Shown here in pieces: positions 1 to 5,065 of a stretch of 5,065 nucleotides of DNA. Each line of letters opens with the position of its first letter. The first letter of the stretch is position 1. Under the pieces are notes generated by a model. That model was given only the letters and a program-made list of their open reading frames with translations, was not told where the DNA came from and searched no databases. A program made the translations under genes and the position numbers. Origin of the DNA: Verrucomicrobiales bacterium. GTDB lineage: Bacteria > Verrucomicrobiota > Verrucomicrobiia > Verrucomicrobiales > DEV007. Where the stretch lies: NCBI GenBank assembly GCA_023253615.1, contig JALRFZ010000049.1:1-5065 (forward strand). Reading direction: 5' to 3'.

Positions 1-864
1 CACAACTACCAGATCGCCGCGATCCAGGAGATCGCCGACTACGTGGGCGACTCGCTCGGCCTTTCCTTCCGGGCGCAGGAGACCGATGCCGACGTCATCG
101 CCTTCTGCGGCGTCCACTTCATGGCGGAGACCGCGAAAATCATCAATCCCTCCAAGACCGTCGTCCTCCCCGATGCCAACGCGGGATGCTCGCTCGAGGA
201 TTCCTGCCAGCCCGAGGACCTCGCCGCCTTCCTCGACGCGAACAAGGAGAAGAATTATTACGTCGTCACCTACATCAATTCCTCGGCCGCGGTGAAGGCC
301 CTCTCCGACGTGATCTGCACCAGCGGCAACGCCGTGCGCATCGTCGAAGCCGCGCCGAAGGACCGCCCCATCCTCTTCGCTCCCGACCAGAATCTCGGAG
401 CCTGGGTTTCGCAACAGACCGGCCGTGAGATGGAATATTGGAACGGGAACTGTTATGTCCACGTCGAATTCACCCGCGACAGCATCCGCGGGATCAAGGA
501 CGAGCACCCCGACGCCGTCGTTGTCGCCCACCCCGAGTGTACTACCGCCGTCCGTCTCCTCGCCGACGAAGTCTGCTCCACCGAAAAGATGATCGACTTC
601 TGCCGCAAGACTCCGGCGCAGGACATCATCGTGGTGACCGAGGCGAACATGCTCCACCGTCTCCGCCGCGAGGTGCCGGAAAAGAATCTCATTCCCGGAC
701 CCACCGACCGCTGCGCCTGCGCCGAGTGCCGGTACATGAAGATGAACACGCTCGAAAAGCTCTACCTCTGCCTCCGCGACCTGAAACCCGAAGTCACCCT
801 CGCGGAAGACCTCCGCAAAGCCGCCGAGACCCCCATTCTCCGCATGCTGGAGCTTAGCAAATAA
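1..864 (+). CDS. nadA: Quinolinate synthase NadA, 5'-truncated by the window edge
   Basis: Quinolinate synthase condenses iminoaspartate with dihydroxyacetone phosphate to quinolinate, the cytosolic [4Fe-4S] step of de novo NAD synthesis. The reading frame is open from base 1, so the GTG at 43 is internal. 287 residues are visible; the family is about 300-350, so some 20-50 N-terminal residues are missing. Numbering from base 1, I see the HNYQ start motif (H1, Y3), CGVHFMAET (36-44), PDANAGC (57-63), Y91-x-N93, NGNCYVH with C151 and H154, HPEC (H177, E179), S193-T194, and CACAEC (C238, C240, C243) followed by a conserved YMKMNTLEKL block. From remembered family spacing, the cluster ligands should be C63, C151 and one of C238/C240/C243. 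H177/E179 and T194 fall where substrate-binding residues lie in characterised NadA proteins. All key residues are present, so the enzyme looks functional. It ends at TAA 862-864, 84 bases before the next gene on the same strand. Confidence 0.97.
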   Translation, partial: HNYQIAAIQEIADYVGDSLGLSFRAQETDADVIAFCGVHFMAETAKIINPSKTVVLPDANAGCSLEDSCQPEDLAAFLDANKEKNYYVVTYINSSAAVKALSDVICTSGNAVRIVEAAPKDRPILFAPDQNLGAWVSQQTGREMEYWNGNCYVHVEFTRDSIRGIKDEHPDAVVVAHPECTTAVRLLADEVCSTEKMIDFCRKTPAQDIIVVTEANMLHRLRREVPEKNLIPGPTDRCACAECRYMKMNTLEKLYLCLRDLKPEVTLAEDLRKAAETPILRMLELSK

Positions 865-866
865 CT

Positions 867-879
867 GCCCGTTCCGGGC
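867..879 (+). repeat. Small GC-rich inverted repeat after nadA
   Basis: GCCCG (867-871) and CGGGC (875-879) are perfect inverted arms around a TTC loop, starting two bases after the nadA stop. A 5-bp all-GC stem could form in the transcript. No T-run follows directly; the nearest T-rich sequence begins about 25 bases on, so it does not fit a standard intrinsic terminator. It could weakly attenuate or stabilise the nadA 3' end, or be chance in GC-rich DNA. Confidence 0.35.
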
Positions 880-901
880 TCCACCCGCGGCCACATTCGA
901 T

Positions 902-930
902 ACCTTTTACCTTTTACCTTCCCACCTTTT
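902..930 (+). repeat. ACCTTTT heptamer short tandem repeat
   Basis: ACCTTTT occurs at 902-908 and 909-915, a partial ACCTT follows at 916-920, and after CCC a further full copy lies at 924-930, one base out of the 7-base phase. The tract ends 18 bases before the ATG of the DUF5069-like gene, and the bases between are almost all pyrimidine. It occupies the place where a ribosome-binding site would be, and no purine-rich Shine-Dalgarno sequence is visible. It may be a simple-sequence repeat able to change copy number, or part of a dispersed intergenic repeat family. Confidence 0.7.
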
Positions 931-948
931 ACTCCCCCCTTCTTCCTC

Positions 949-1470
949 ATGTCCTACGCCTGGGATTCCACCTTCTCCGCCCTCTTCGAACGCTGCCTGG
1001 CCCGCTATCGCTCCGGCGACACCGACTACTCCGGCTATTACAGCACCGAAGATCTCGCCTTCCTCGATTCGATCGGCTGCCAGCCGCGCGAGTTCTTTGA
1101 TTTCGTCGAAGACCTCGCCGAGATGAACGAGCCCTCCCTCACCACCGCCGTCATGGTCGCGAGTGTGCGGCGCGATTACCTGGCCGGGATCATGCACGGC
1201 GAAAAGAGCGACCGCGTCCTCGATCCCGCCAGTCTCCCGGCGAAGACGAGCGAAGTCGACGGCATCGTCTGGCTGCCCCGCATTCTCGTGAAAGCCCGCG
1301 CCAAGCTGCGCGGAGAGCTCGATCCCAACACCATGTTCTGCTGCGGCGGCGACCGCGCCTTCCTGAAGCGCCACGACATCGCCCCCGCCGATTTTCTTCG
1401 CGCCGTCTGGGCCGCGGGAGACGATGACGCCAAGGTGATCGACTACGTGAAGCGGAACAGCCGGGCATGA
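949..1470 (+). CDS. DUF5069-like protein of unknown function
   Basis: A 173-residue soluble protein with no signal peptide or membrane segment. I recognise it as resembling DUF5069 from the block DGIVWLPRILVKARAKLRGE (residues 104-123) and the tail with DFLRAVW (148-154) and a terminal DYVKRNS helix; the assignment is from memory of the family. Between them is a CCGGD motif (131-135), two adjacent cysteines that could bind metal or be redox-active, though this is unproven. The N-terminal half is rich in Tyr and acidic residues (SGYYSTEDL, 28-36) and contains REFFDFVEDL (47-56). ATG 949 is the first ATG, GTG or TTG in frame after the nadA stop, which fixes the start, and no Shine-Dalgarno site precedes it. 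The stop TGA (1468-1470) overlaps the ATG of the TPR gene, suggesting coupled translation. No biochemical role is known to me. Confidence 0.8.
   Translation: MSYAWDSTFSALFERCLARYRSGDTDYSGYYSTEDLAFLDSIGCQPREFFDFVEDLAEMNEPSLTTAVMVASVRRDYLAGIMHGEKSDRVLDPASLPAKTSEVDGIVWLPRILVKARAKLRGELDPNTMFCCGGDRAFLKRHDIAPADFLRAVWAAGDDDAKVIDYVKRNSRA
1467..1470 (+). promoter_or_regulatory. ATGA stop/start overlap, translational coupling site
   Basis: The ATG of the TPR gene (1467-1469) shares two bases with the TGA of the DUF5069-like gene (1468-1470). This four-base overlap is a common arrangement in which a terminating ribosome restarts on the next gene. It implies that the two proteins are made from one mRNA and probably in linked amounts. 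A weak GGAA at 1454-1457 may assist. Confidence 0.8.
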
Positions 1471-3860
1471 TCGCACCACGCACCGGACAAAGATCCCTTC
1501 TTTGGCTGGCGCCTTTTCTCGCCTCCCTCCTCCACGCCGCCGCCCCCCTCCGTGCCCAGGAGAGTCTCGCCGACCTGGCCCCCTTCCGGGACGGATGCCA
1601 GGCCCTCGCCGACGAACGCTTCGGCACCGCCGCGACCCATTTCCGCACCTGCTGGGAGCTGCTCGAAGACAGCGCCACCGATGGTCCCGAAGGGAACTTC
1701 GTCGCGGCCCGACTCCTCGAGGCCCTCGTCAAGGACGGTGCCGCGTCCGCCGCCGTCGCCTGGTACGACGTGCAGGAAGGCTTCTCCCCCACCCCGCCGA
1801 CGAGCTACTGGATCGCCGTCGCCCTCCAGGACGTGGAGCGGCACGCCGAGGCCGCCGACGCCTACCAGCTCTACCTCGCGGCGACACCGGACGCCCCCGC
1901 CTCCGCCGTGCTCAATCGTGCCATCTGCCTCTCCCGCGCCGGCAGGCACGAGGCCGCCTACGAACTGACGCAATCCATCCCCCGGCCAACGCAGCCGGCC
2001 GCGATCCTGCGCCATGCCCAGATCGCCGCAGCCGCGGGCAGGACGACGGAAGCGCTTGCCTTTCTCCCGTCCGACATCTCTTCCGATCCCGCCTGGGCGG
2101 AGCTGCGGCTCCCCCTCGCCCGCCTCCGCGGGCACCTCCTCTGGCAACTCGGAGATCGCGATGCGGCCTTCGCCACCGTCGCCGCATGGATCGATGCCGC
2201 CACCATTCCCGAAGAGGCGCGCCAGGGGTTTCTCCTTCTCGAGATCCTGCTCGATGGGGGAAAACCGGCCGCCCTCGCCGGCAGCCTCGATCGTTGGAAA
2301 GAATCCCCCGGGTTCCCCGGCCGGGAGGCGGCCCGGCTCTGGCACCTCCTCCTGCTCGCGCCGGAAGACCGCCGGTCTGCCGATCTGCAGGCCTTCGCCG
2401 GGACCACCACCGATCCCGCGCTGCGCGCCGAGGCCGCCCTGCATCTGGGCGCCATCGCCTCCGCCGGGATTGATTCCACCGCCGCGGATGCCGCCACCCT
2501 CGCGCCGCCCGCCGACCTCCCGCCCGACCTGCGCGAACGCCTCGATTTCGCCGCCGGCTCCCGCGCCTACCTCGGGGGCCGGTTCGCTGAAGCCGCGTCG
2601 CTCTTTTCCCGGCTCGCGGAACAGCAATCCGGCAGCGCCTCAGCCCGCCAGCTTTTCAACGCCGCCGTCGCCTCCCTGCGGGGCGAGGATGCCGCCGGAT
2701 TCGCCGCTTTCGAGGAGGCCCTCGCCCGGGGGAACCCTCGCTCCGGCTACCTCGCCGACCTGAGCTATCTCGGCGGCCTCTATCTCGCCGCCAAGGGAGA
2801 CCCGGCCGCCTTCGACCGTCTCGGTGCCTTCGTGCAGGAGCATCCCGATCATCCCGCCAATATCGAAGCCCGCCTCGCCCTCGCCGAGATCCATTTGAAC
2901 CAGGCCCCCGCCCGACCCAGCGCCGCTCGCGGGATCTTCGAGCAATTGCGCACCCGCCCCCTCTCCCTCGCCCAGAGCGAACGGCTCGAATACAACTCCG
3001 TCTGGGTCGAACTGACCGAAGGCGACGCCAACGCCCTGCTGCGACAGGCGGACGAATTTGTCGCGAACTGGCCGGGCTCGCGCTACCTCGGCGAAGTCCT
3101 CATGATCCTCGCCCACGAGCAGGCCTCGCGGAAAAACCACCCCGCGGCCGCGACCGCCTTCCGCCGCGTCGCCGACGAGTTTCCCGATTCCCCCCACGCC
3201 GAGACCGCCCGCTTCTTCGCCGCCCGCAACTCCTCCGCGAATGAGGAAACCATCGCCGCTTGGCGCCGTCTCATCGATGCGGGCGGCCCCCTCGCGGAGG
3301 AGGCGGCCCACGAGCTCGGCCTCCTCTTCCTCTCCCTCGACCGCTTCGACGAAGCGCGCGCCGAGCTCACCGCCCTCCTCGACCGGCTCGACGAGACCGC
3401 CCCGCTCCGTTTCCCCGTAATGGCCGATCTCGCCTACGCCTCCTACCTCGAGGCCCTCGCCACCGGTCGCGACGCCGGCCGTCTCACCGAGGCCGCCGAC
3501 CGCTTCGCCGCGCTCTCAGGTCTCGCGCGGGCTCCCGCCCTGTGGCGCTACCACGCCGCGGTGCGCCGCGGCAAATGTCTCGAGGCCCTCGGCAAATCAC
3601 CCGTCGCCCTCGAGATCTACCGCTCCATCGTCGACGAAACCCGCAGCGACGGGGAAAGTGCCGGCGACACCCTCGACCCCGAGGAGACCGAATGGGTCTT
3701 CCGCGCCGGCTTCGCCGCGATCGATCTCCTCAACGCCGAAAAGAACTGGCGCGCCGCCATCGAAGTCGCCGACGCCCTCTCCGAGAAAAGCAGCCCCCGC
3801 GCCATCGAAGCGACACGTCTCGCGGAAAAGCTGCGGCTGAAGCACTGGGTTTGGGATTGA
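1467..3860 (+). CDS. Exported tetratricopeptide-repeat (TPR) protein
   Basis: A 797-residue, Ala/Leu/Arg-rich, almost wholly helical protein. The N-terminus looks like a Sec signal peptide: basic residues R5 and R9, a hydrophobic core at about 11-26, and likely cleavage after A30 (PLRA/QES), so the mature protein should be periplasmic. No other membrane segment is seen. TPR-like helix pairs occur throughout, clearest at about 114-146, 147-170, 358-390, 540-575, 609-642 and 692-725, with the typical A-x-x-x-F/Y and D/E-F-P-D-S-P linkers (for example 570-576). Such repeats are protein-binding scaffolds; the 540-590 part resembles the repeats of BamD and the TolA-binding protein YbgF/CpoB, but this large protein is not an orthologue of either. 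The start overlaps the previous stop (ATGA, 1467-1470), and a weak GGAA (1454-1457) lies 9 bases upstream. A role in envelope assembly or transport is inference only. Confidence 0.9.
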   Translation: MIAPRTGQRSLLWLAPFLASLLHAAAPLRAQESLADLAPFRDGCQALADERFGTAATHFRTCWELLEDSATDGPEGNFVAARLLEALVKDGAASAAVAWYDVQEGFSPTPPTSYWIAVALQDVERHAEAADAYQLYLAATPDAPASAVLNRAICLSRAGRHEAAYELTQSIPRPTQPAAILRHAQIAAAAGRTTEALAFLPSDISSDPAWAELRLPLARLRGHLLWQLGDRDAAFATVAAWIDAATIPEEARQGFLLLEILLDGGKPAALAGSLDRWKESPGFPGREAARLWHLLLLAPEDRRSADLQAFAGTTTDPALRAEAALHLGAIASAGIDSTAADAATLAPPADLPPDLRERLDFAAGSRAYLGGRFAEAASLFSRLAEQQSGSASARQLFNAAVASLRGEDAAGFAAFEEALARGNPRSGYLADLSYLGGLYLAAKGDPAAFDRLGAFVQEHPDHPANIEARLALAEIHLNQAPARPSAARGIFEQLRTRPLSLAQSERLEYNSVWVELTEGDANALLRQADEFVANWPGSRYLGEVLMILAHEQASRKNHPAAATAFRRVADEFPDSPHAETARFFAARNSSANEETIAAWRRLIDAGGPLAEEAAHELGLLFLSLDRFDEARAELTALLDRLDETAPLRFPVMADLAYASYLEALATGRDAGRLTEAADRFAALSGLARAPALWRYHAAVRRGKCLEALGKSPVALEIYRSIVDETRSDGESAGDTLDPEETEWVFRAGFAAIDLLNAEKNWRAAIEVADALSEKSSPRAIEATRLAEKLRLKHWVWD

Positions 3861-3868
3861 GGGGGGGG
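3861..3868 (+). repeat. Run of eight G directly after the TPR stop codon
   Basis: Eight consecutive G follow the TGA of the TPR gene. The run lies in the 13-base gap between convergent genes, so a length error or slippage here would alter neither protein. Neither strand shows a convincing hairpin terminator in the gap, so transcripts from the two sides probably run into each other. Confidence 0.9.
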
Positions 3869-3873
3869 CAGCT

Positions 3874-4146
3874 CTACTTGCCTTGAATGAGTTTCAGGTG
3901 CCCGCGATCCGACGGGGCCAGGACGAGTGCACCGCAATGTTTGCAATGGAGCGCCTGCGTCGATTTCCAAATGAAAAGATACCGAATCCATTTTTTCCCC
4001 TTTCGACGACGAATTTTCAGATAGGGCGAAAACCAAAGATTAGGTAAAAACCCCGAATCGACAACGGCAATCGCGTCTTCGAGCTCATAACCGCAGATGG
4101 GGCAGACTGTTGCGTTGGTTGAGGATTCTTCCATGTCGGGCATCAT
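3874..4146 (-). CDS. Small protein with two CxxC pairs, putative zinc ribbon
   Basis: A 90-residue protein with CPIC (C15, C18) near the N-terminus and CKHC (C68, C71) near the C-terminus, each followed by Gly (CPICGYEL, CKHCGALVL). Four cysteines in two knuckles about 50 residues apart are typical of a zinc ribbon. The linker has an aromatic, strongly basic centre (KIRRRKGKKWIRY, 44-56) that could contact nucleic acid or an acidic partner. It resembles small DUF6487-type zinc-ribbon proteins, but I cannot confirm the family. Two ATGs are adjacent (M1, M2) and a third is M5; no Shine-Dalgarno site separates them, so the start is uncertain by four residues. The gene is much AT-richer than its neighbours (3961-4020 is 23 of 60 G+C), suggesting transfer or weak selection. 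It converges on the TPR gene with a 13-base gap. Confidence 0.65.
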   Translation of the reverse strand: MMPDMEESSTNATVCPICGYELEDAIAVVDSGFLPNLWFSPYLKIRRRKGKKWIRYLFIWKSTQALHCKHCGALVLAPSDRGHLKLIQGK

Positions 4147-4276
4147 TGAGGGCCGGGGAGATCTGGGATTCCTTCGCTGCCGCGTGACTCGTCAGGCGGA
4201 TTGGGTTTCGATTACAATGTCACAGCTAAGTCTATTCCACCACCCCACCAACTCGTCGTGTTCCTCCATGCCCTTT

Positions 4277-4291
4277 GATGCCTGCTGCATC
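4277..4291. repeat. Palindrome in first 55-base unit
   Basis: GATGC and GCATC arms enclose a CTGCT loop (4277-4291). The arm is one pair shorter than in the second unit because of a single T/G difference. No T-run follows on either strand, so this is not a typical terminator. Confidence 0.7.
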
Positions 4292-4331
4292 GACCTTGGC
4301 CCTCTGTCGTTCCGTGTTTTCCGCGTATTTT

Positions 4332-4346
4332 GATGCCTGCGGCATC
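4332..4346. repeat. Palindrome in second 55-base unit
   Basis: GATGCC and GGCATC are perfect six-base arms around a TGC loop (4332-4346). It occupies the same place in its unit as the palindrome 55 bases upstream, so the hairpin is part of the repeated element. It could be a protein-binding site or a REP-like structure. Confidence 0.75.
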
Positions 4347-4360
4347 TATCTCGGCCTTCT

Positions 4361-4387
4361 GTAATTCCGTGTTTTCCGCGTATTCCG
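4361..4387. repeat. Triple 9-base sub-repeat ending in TTCCG
   Basis: Three consecutive nonamers, 4361-4369, 4370-4378 and 4379-4387, each end in TTCCG (GTAATTCCG, TGTTTTCCG, CGTATTCCG). The first 55-base unit has the equivalent series at 4306-4332, with the third nonamer decayed to CGTATTTTG. The 9-base period explains why translations across it read as repetitive, Glu-rich peptide on the minus strand. Confidence 0.8.
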
Positions 4388-4434
4388 TAGGCCGCCTCTT
4401 CTCCGCTCGATTGTAGGCCGCCTTTTCCTCACTC
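4387..4434. repeat. Two copies of a 26-base-period repeat
   Basis: GTAGGCCGCCT occurs at 4387-4397 and 4413-4423. With the following pyrimidine-rich tail the copies match at 18 of 22 positions (4387-4408 and 4413-4434). This second repeat type directly abuts the 55-base units and reaches within about 20 bases of the sulfatase stop. Confidence 0.75.
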
Positions 4435-4454
4435 ACTTGTCGTGAAATCCCCCC

Positions 4455-5065
4455 TCACTCATCCAAAGCCGGAAACGGAAACGCCTCCGACGGCACCCTC
4501 TCACTCTTCATCAAGCTCTCGATCTCCTTCACCACCTCCGGGTGCTCCGCGGCGACATCCTGCTTTTCCGACGGATCGGCCGCGAGATCGTAGAGCCGCA
4601 CGGTGAGGTCGGGTTTGACGCCCTTCTTTTTCAGATCGGTGCGGATGCCCTTCCACCGTTGCCCGAGCCAGACGGCCTGCTGCCCCCCGTAACTGGGGAA
4701 TTCGCGGTAGAGAAAGGGACGCGGGGCCTGCTCCTCACCGCGCAGGGTGGCGGCGAGGCTGTAGCCGTCGAGACCGGGCGGCACCGTCTCGCCGGCGCCC
4801 GAGAGTTCGAGAAAGGTGGGCACCCAATCCTCGAATCCATTGACGTGGTCGCTCGTGGTGCCCGGCGGGATCTTTCCGGGCCAGGCGGCGATCTGGGGCA
4901 CGCGGATGCCGCCCTCGTAGAGCTCGCCTTTCAGCCCGCGCAGCTCGCCGACACTGTCGAAGAACTCGTAGTCGACCTCGTCCTTCAAGTGCGTGGTGCC
5001 GTTGTCGGAGGTGAAGACGATGAGGGTGTTTTCGGCCAACCCGAGTTCGGCGACGAGATCGACGA
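4455..5065 (-). CDS. Type I sulfatase, C-terminal part, 5' end beyond the window
   Basis: Sulfatases of the arylsulfatase/alkaline-phosphatase superfamily hydrolyse sulfate esters on carbohydrates or other compounds using a formylglycine nucleophile and a calcium ion. The frame is open to the window edge, so the TTG at 5037-5039 is internal and about 202 residues are visible. Numbered from the first full codon (5061-5063), TLIVFTSDNG (13-22) carries the metal-binding Asp20-Asn21, and LKGELYEGGIRVP (44-56) carries the conserved lysine of the active site (K45). The segment FEDWVPTFLELSG and the tail RLYDLAADPSEKQDVA are typical of the C-terminal subdomain, so this end appears complete. The CxPSR formylglycine signature and any signal peptide lie outside the window. 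The substrate cannot be told from this part. It ends at TGA (plus-strand 4455-4457), beside the repeat cluster. Confidence 0.95.
   Translation of the reverse strand, partial: VDLVAELGLAENTLIVFTSDNGTTHLKDEVDYEFFDSVGELRGLKGELYEGGIRVPQIAAWPGKIPPGTTSDHVNGFEDWVPTFLELSGAGETVPPGLDGYSLAATLRGEEQAPRPFLYREFPSYGGQQAVWLGQRWKGIRTDLKKKGVKPDLTVRLYDLAADPSEKQDVAAEHPEVVKEIESLMKSERVPSEAFPFPALDE

Larger units (their letters stand above)
4274..4383. repeat. Two 55-base tandem repeat units
   Basis: Units 4274-4328 and 4329-4383 match at 48 of 55 positions by hand alignment, with the last 18 bases identical (TCCGTGTTTTCCGCGTAT). Each unit begins TTTGATG, carries a palindrome just inside its left edge, and ends in 9-base sub-repeats of the form NNNNTTCCG. 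A decayed fragment of a third unit (CGTGTTCC...TTTGATG) seems to lie at about 4257-4280. Read on the minus strand it is of the CGGAAAACACGGAA type, which I recall from intergenic repeats in several GC-rich bacterial genomes. Repeated, non-coding and probably dispersed in this genome; the mechanism is unknown. Confidence 0.85.
4147..4454. other. Non-coding stretch between zinc-ribbon and sulfatase genes
   Basis: This 308-base gap separates two minus-strand genes. Bases 4147-4256 are unique sequence that should hold any promoter of the zinc-ribbon gene; I find no convincing -35/-10 pair. Bases 4257-4434 hold the nested repeat cluster described separately. Bases 4435-4454 are a short unique spacer after the sulfatase stop. 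Open frames crossing it on either strand have low-complexity, repeat-derived translations and are not credible genes. Confidence 0.75.

Noticed and set aside
907..1479. Minus-strand open frame (190 codons) opposite the DUF5069-like gene
   Set aside because: It is Gly/Ala/Glu-rich with no family resemblance, and the opposite strand has a better-supported protein with a coupled neighbour.
1443..2627. Long minus-strand open frame (394 codons) opposite the TPR gene
   Set aside because: Its Gly/Glu/Arg-rich translation lacks any domain and mirrors the strong codon bias of the well-supported TPR gene on the other strand.
4190..4260. Sigma-70-like promoter for the zinc-ribbon gene
   Set aside because: The only TATAAT-like hexamer (TGTAAT on the minus strand) has no matching -35 at suitable spacing, so the signal is too weak to report.
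4097..4333. Plus-strand open frame of 78 codons running from the zinc-ribbon gene into the repeats
   Set aside because: It is antisense to the zinc-ribbon start and ends inside the repeat cluster; no protein features.
4332..4346. Palindrome as intrinsic terminator of the sulfatase gene
   Set aside because: On the minus strand the stem is followed by AAAA rather than a T-run, and it lies over 100 bases beyond the stop.
4256..4434. Possible CRISPR array
   Set aside because: The 55-base units are direct tandem copies without unique spacers between them, there are only two, and no cas gene is present.
4212..4436. Minus-strand open frame of 74 codons across the repeat cluster
   Set aside because: Its translation is simply the 9- and 55-base repeats read through, low in complexity with no recognisable domain, so the frame is a by-product of repeat periods.

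Overview
The window is GC-rich and densely coded, with almost every gene recognisable by family. Coding parts run near 75% G+C (counted for 3421-3480) with C/G-heavy third codon positions. A DUF5069-like protein, a large exported TPR protein and a type I sulfatase, with no obvious Shine-Dalgarno sites, suggest the Verrucomicrobiota or a related PVC-group bacterium. This assignment is an inference from gene content and protein style, not from a marker gene.

Layout: (1) 1-864, plus strand, the 3' part of nadA (quinolinate synthase, NAD biosynthesis). (2) 865-948, a short pyrimidine-rich spacer with a GC hairpin and ACCTTTT heptamer repeats. (3) 949-1470, plus strand, a DUF5069-like protein of unknown function. 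(4) 1467-3860, plus strand, a 797-residue exported tetratricopeptide-repeat protein whose start codon overlaps the previous stop as ATGA. (5) 3874-4146, minus strand, a 90-residue protein with two CxxC pairs, probably a zinc ribbon, in clearly AT-richer DNA. (6) 4147-4454, a non-coding stretch with a nested repeat cluster: two 55-base tandem units, each with a palindrome and 9-base sub-repeats, followed by two 26-base-period units. (7) 4455-5065, minus strand, the C-terminal part of a sulfatase that continues past the window.

The three plus-strand genes could form one transcription unit. The overlap makes coupled translation of the DUF5069-like and TPR genes likely; the link to nadA is only by spacing and strand. 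The two minus-strand genes run toward this unit, and the zinc-ribbon gene ends 13 bases from the TPR stop. The sulfatase belongs to the polysaccharide or glycan desulfation repertoire common in such bacteria and has no evident functional tie to the rest.

I see no RNA gene, CRISPR array, transposase or defence system. The parts least explained by known families are the repeat cluster at 4257-4434, the AT-rich zinc-ribbon island beside it, and the DUF5069-TPR pair. None of these is strong evidence of a new system.
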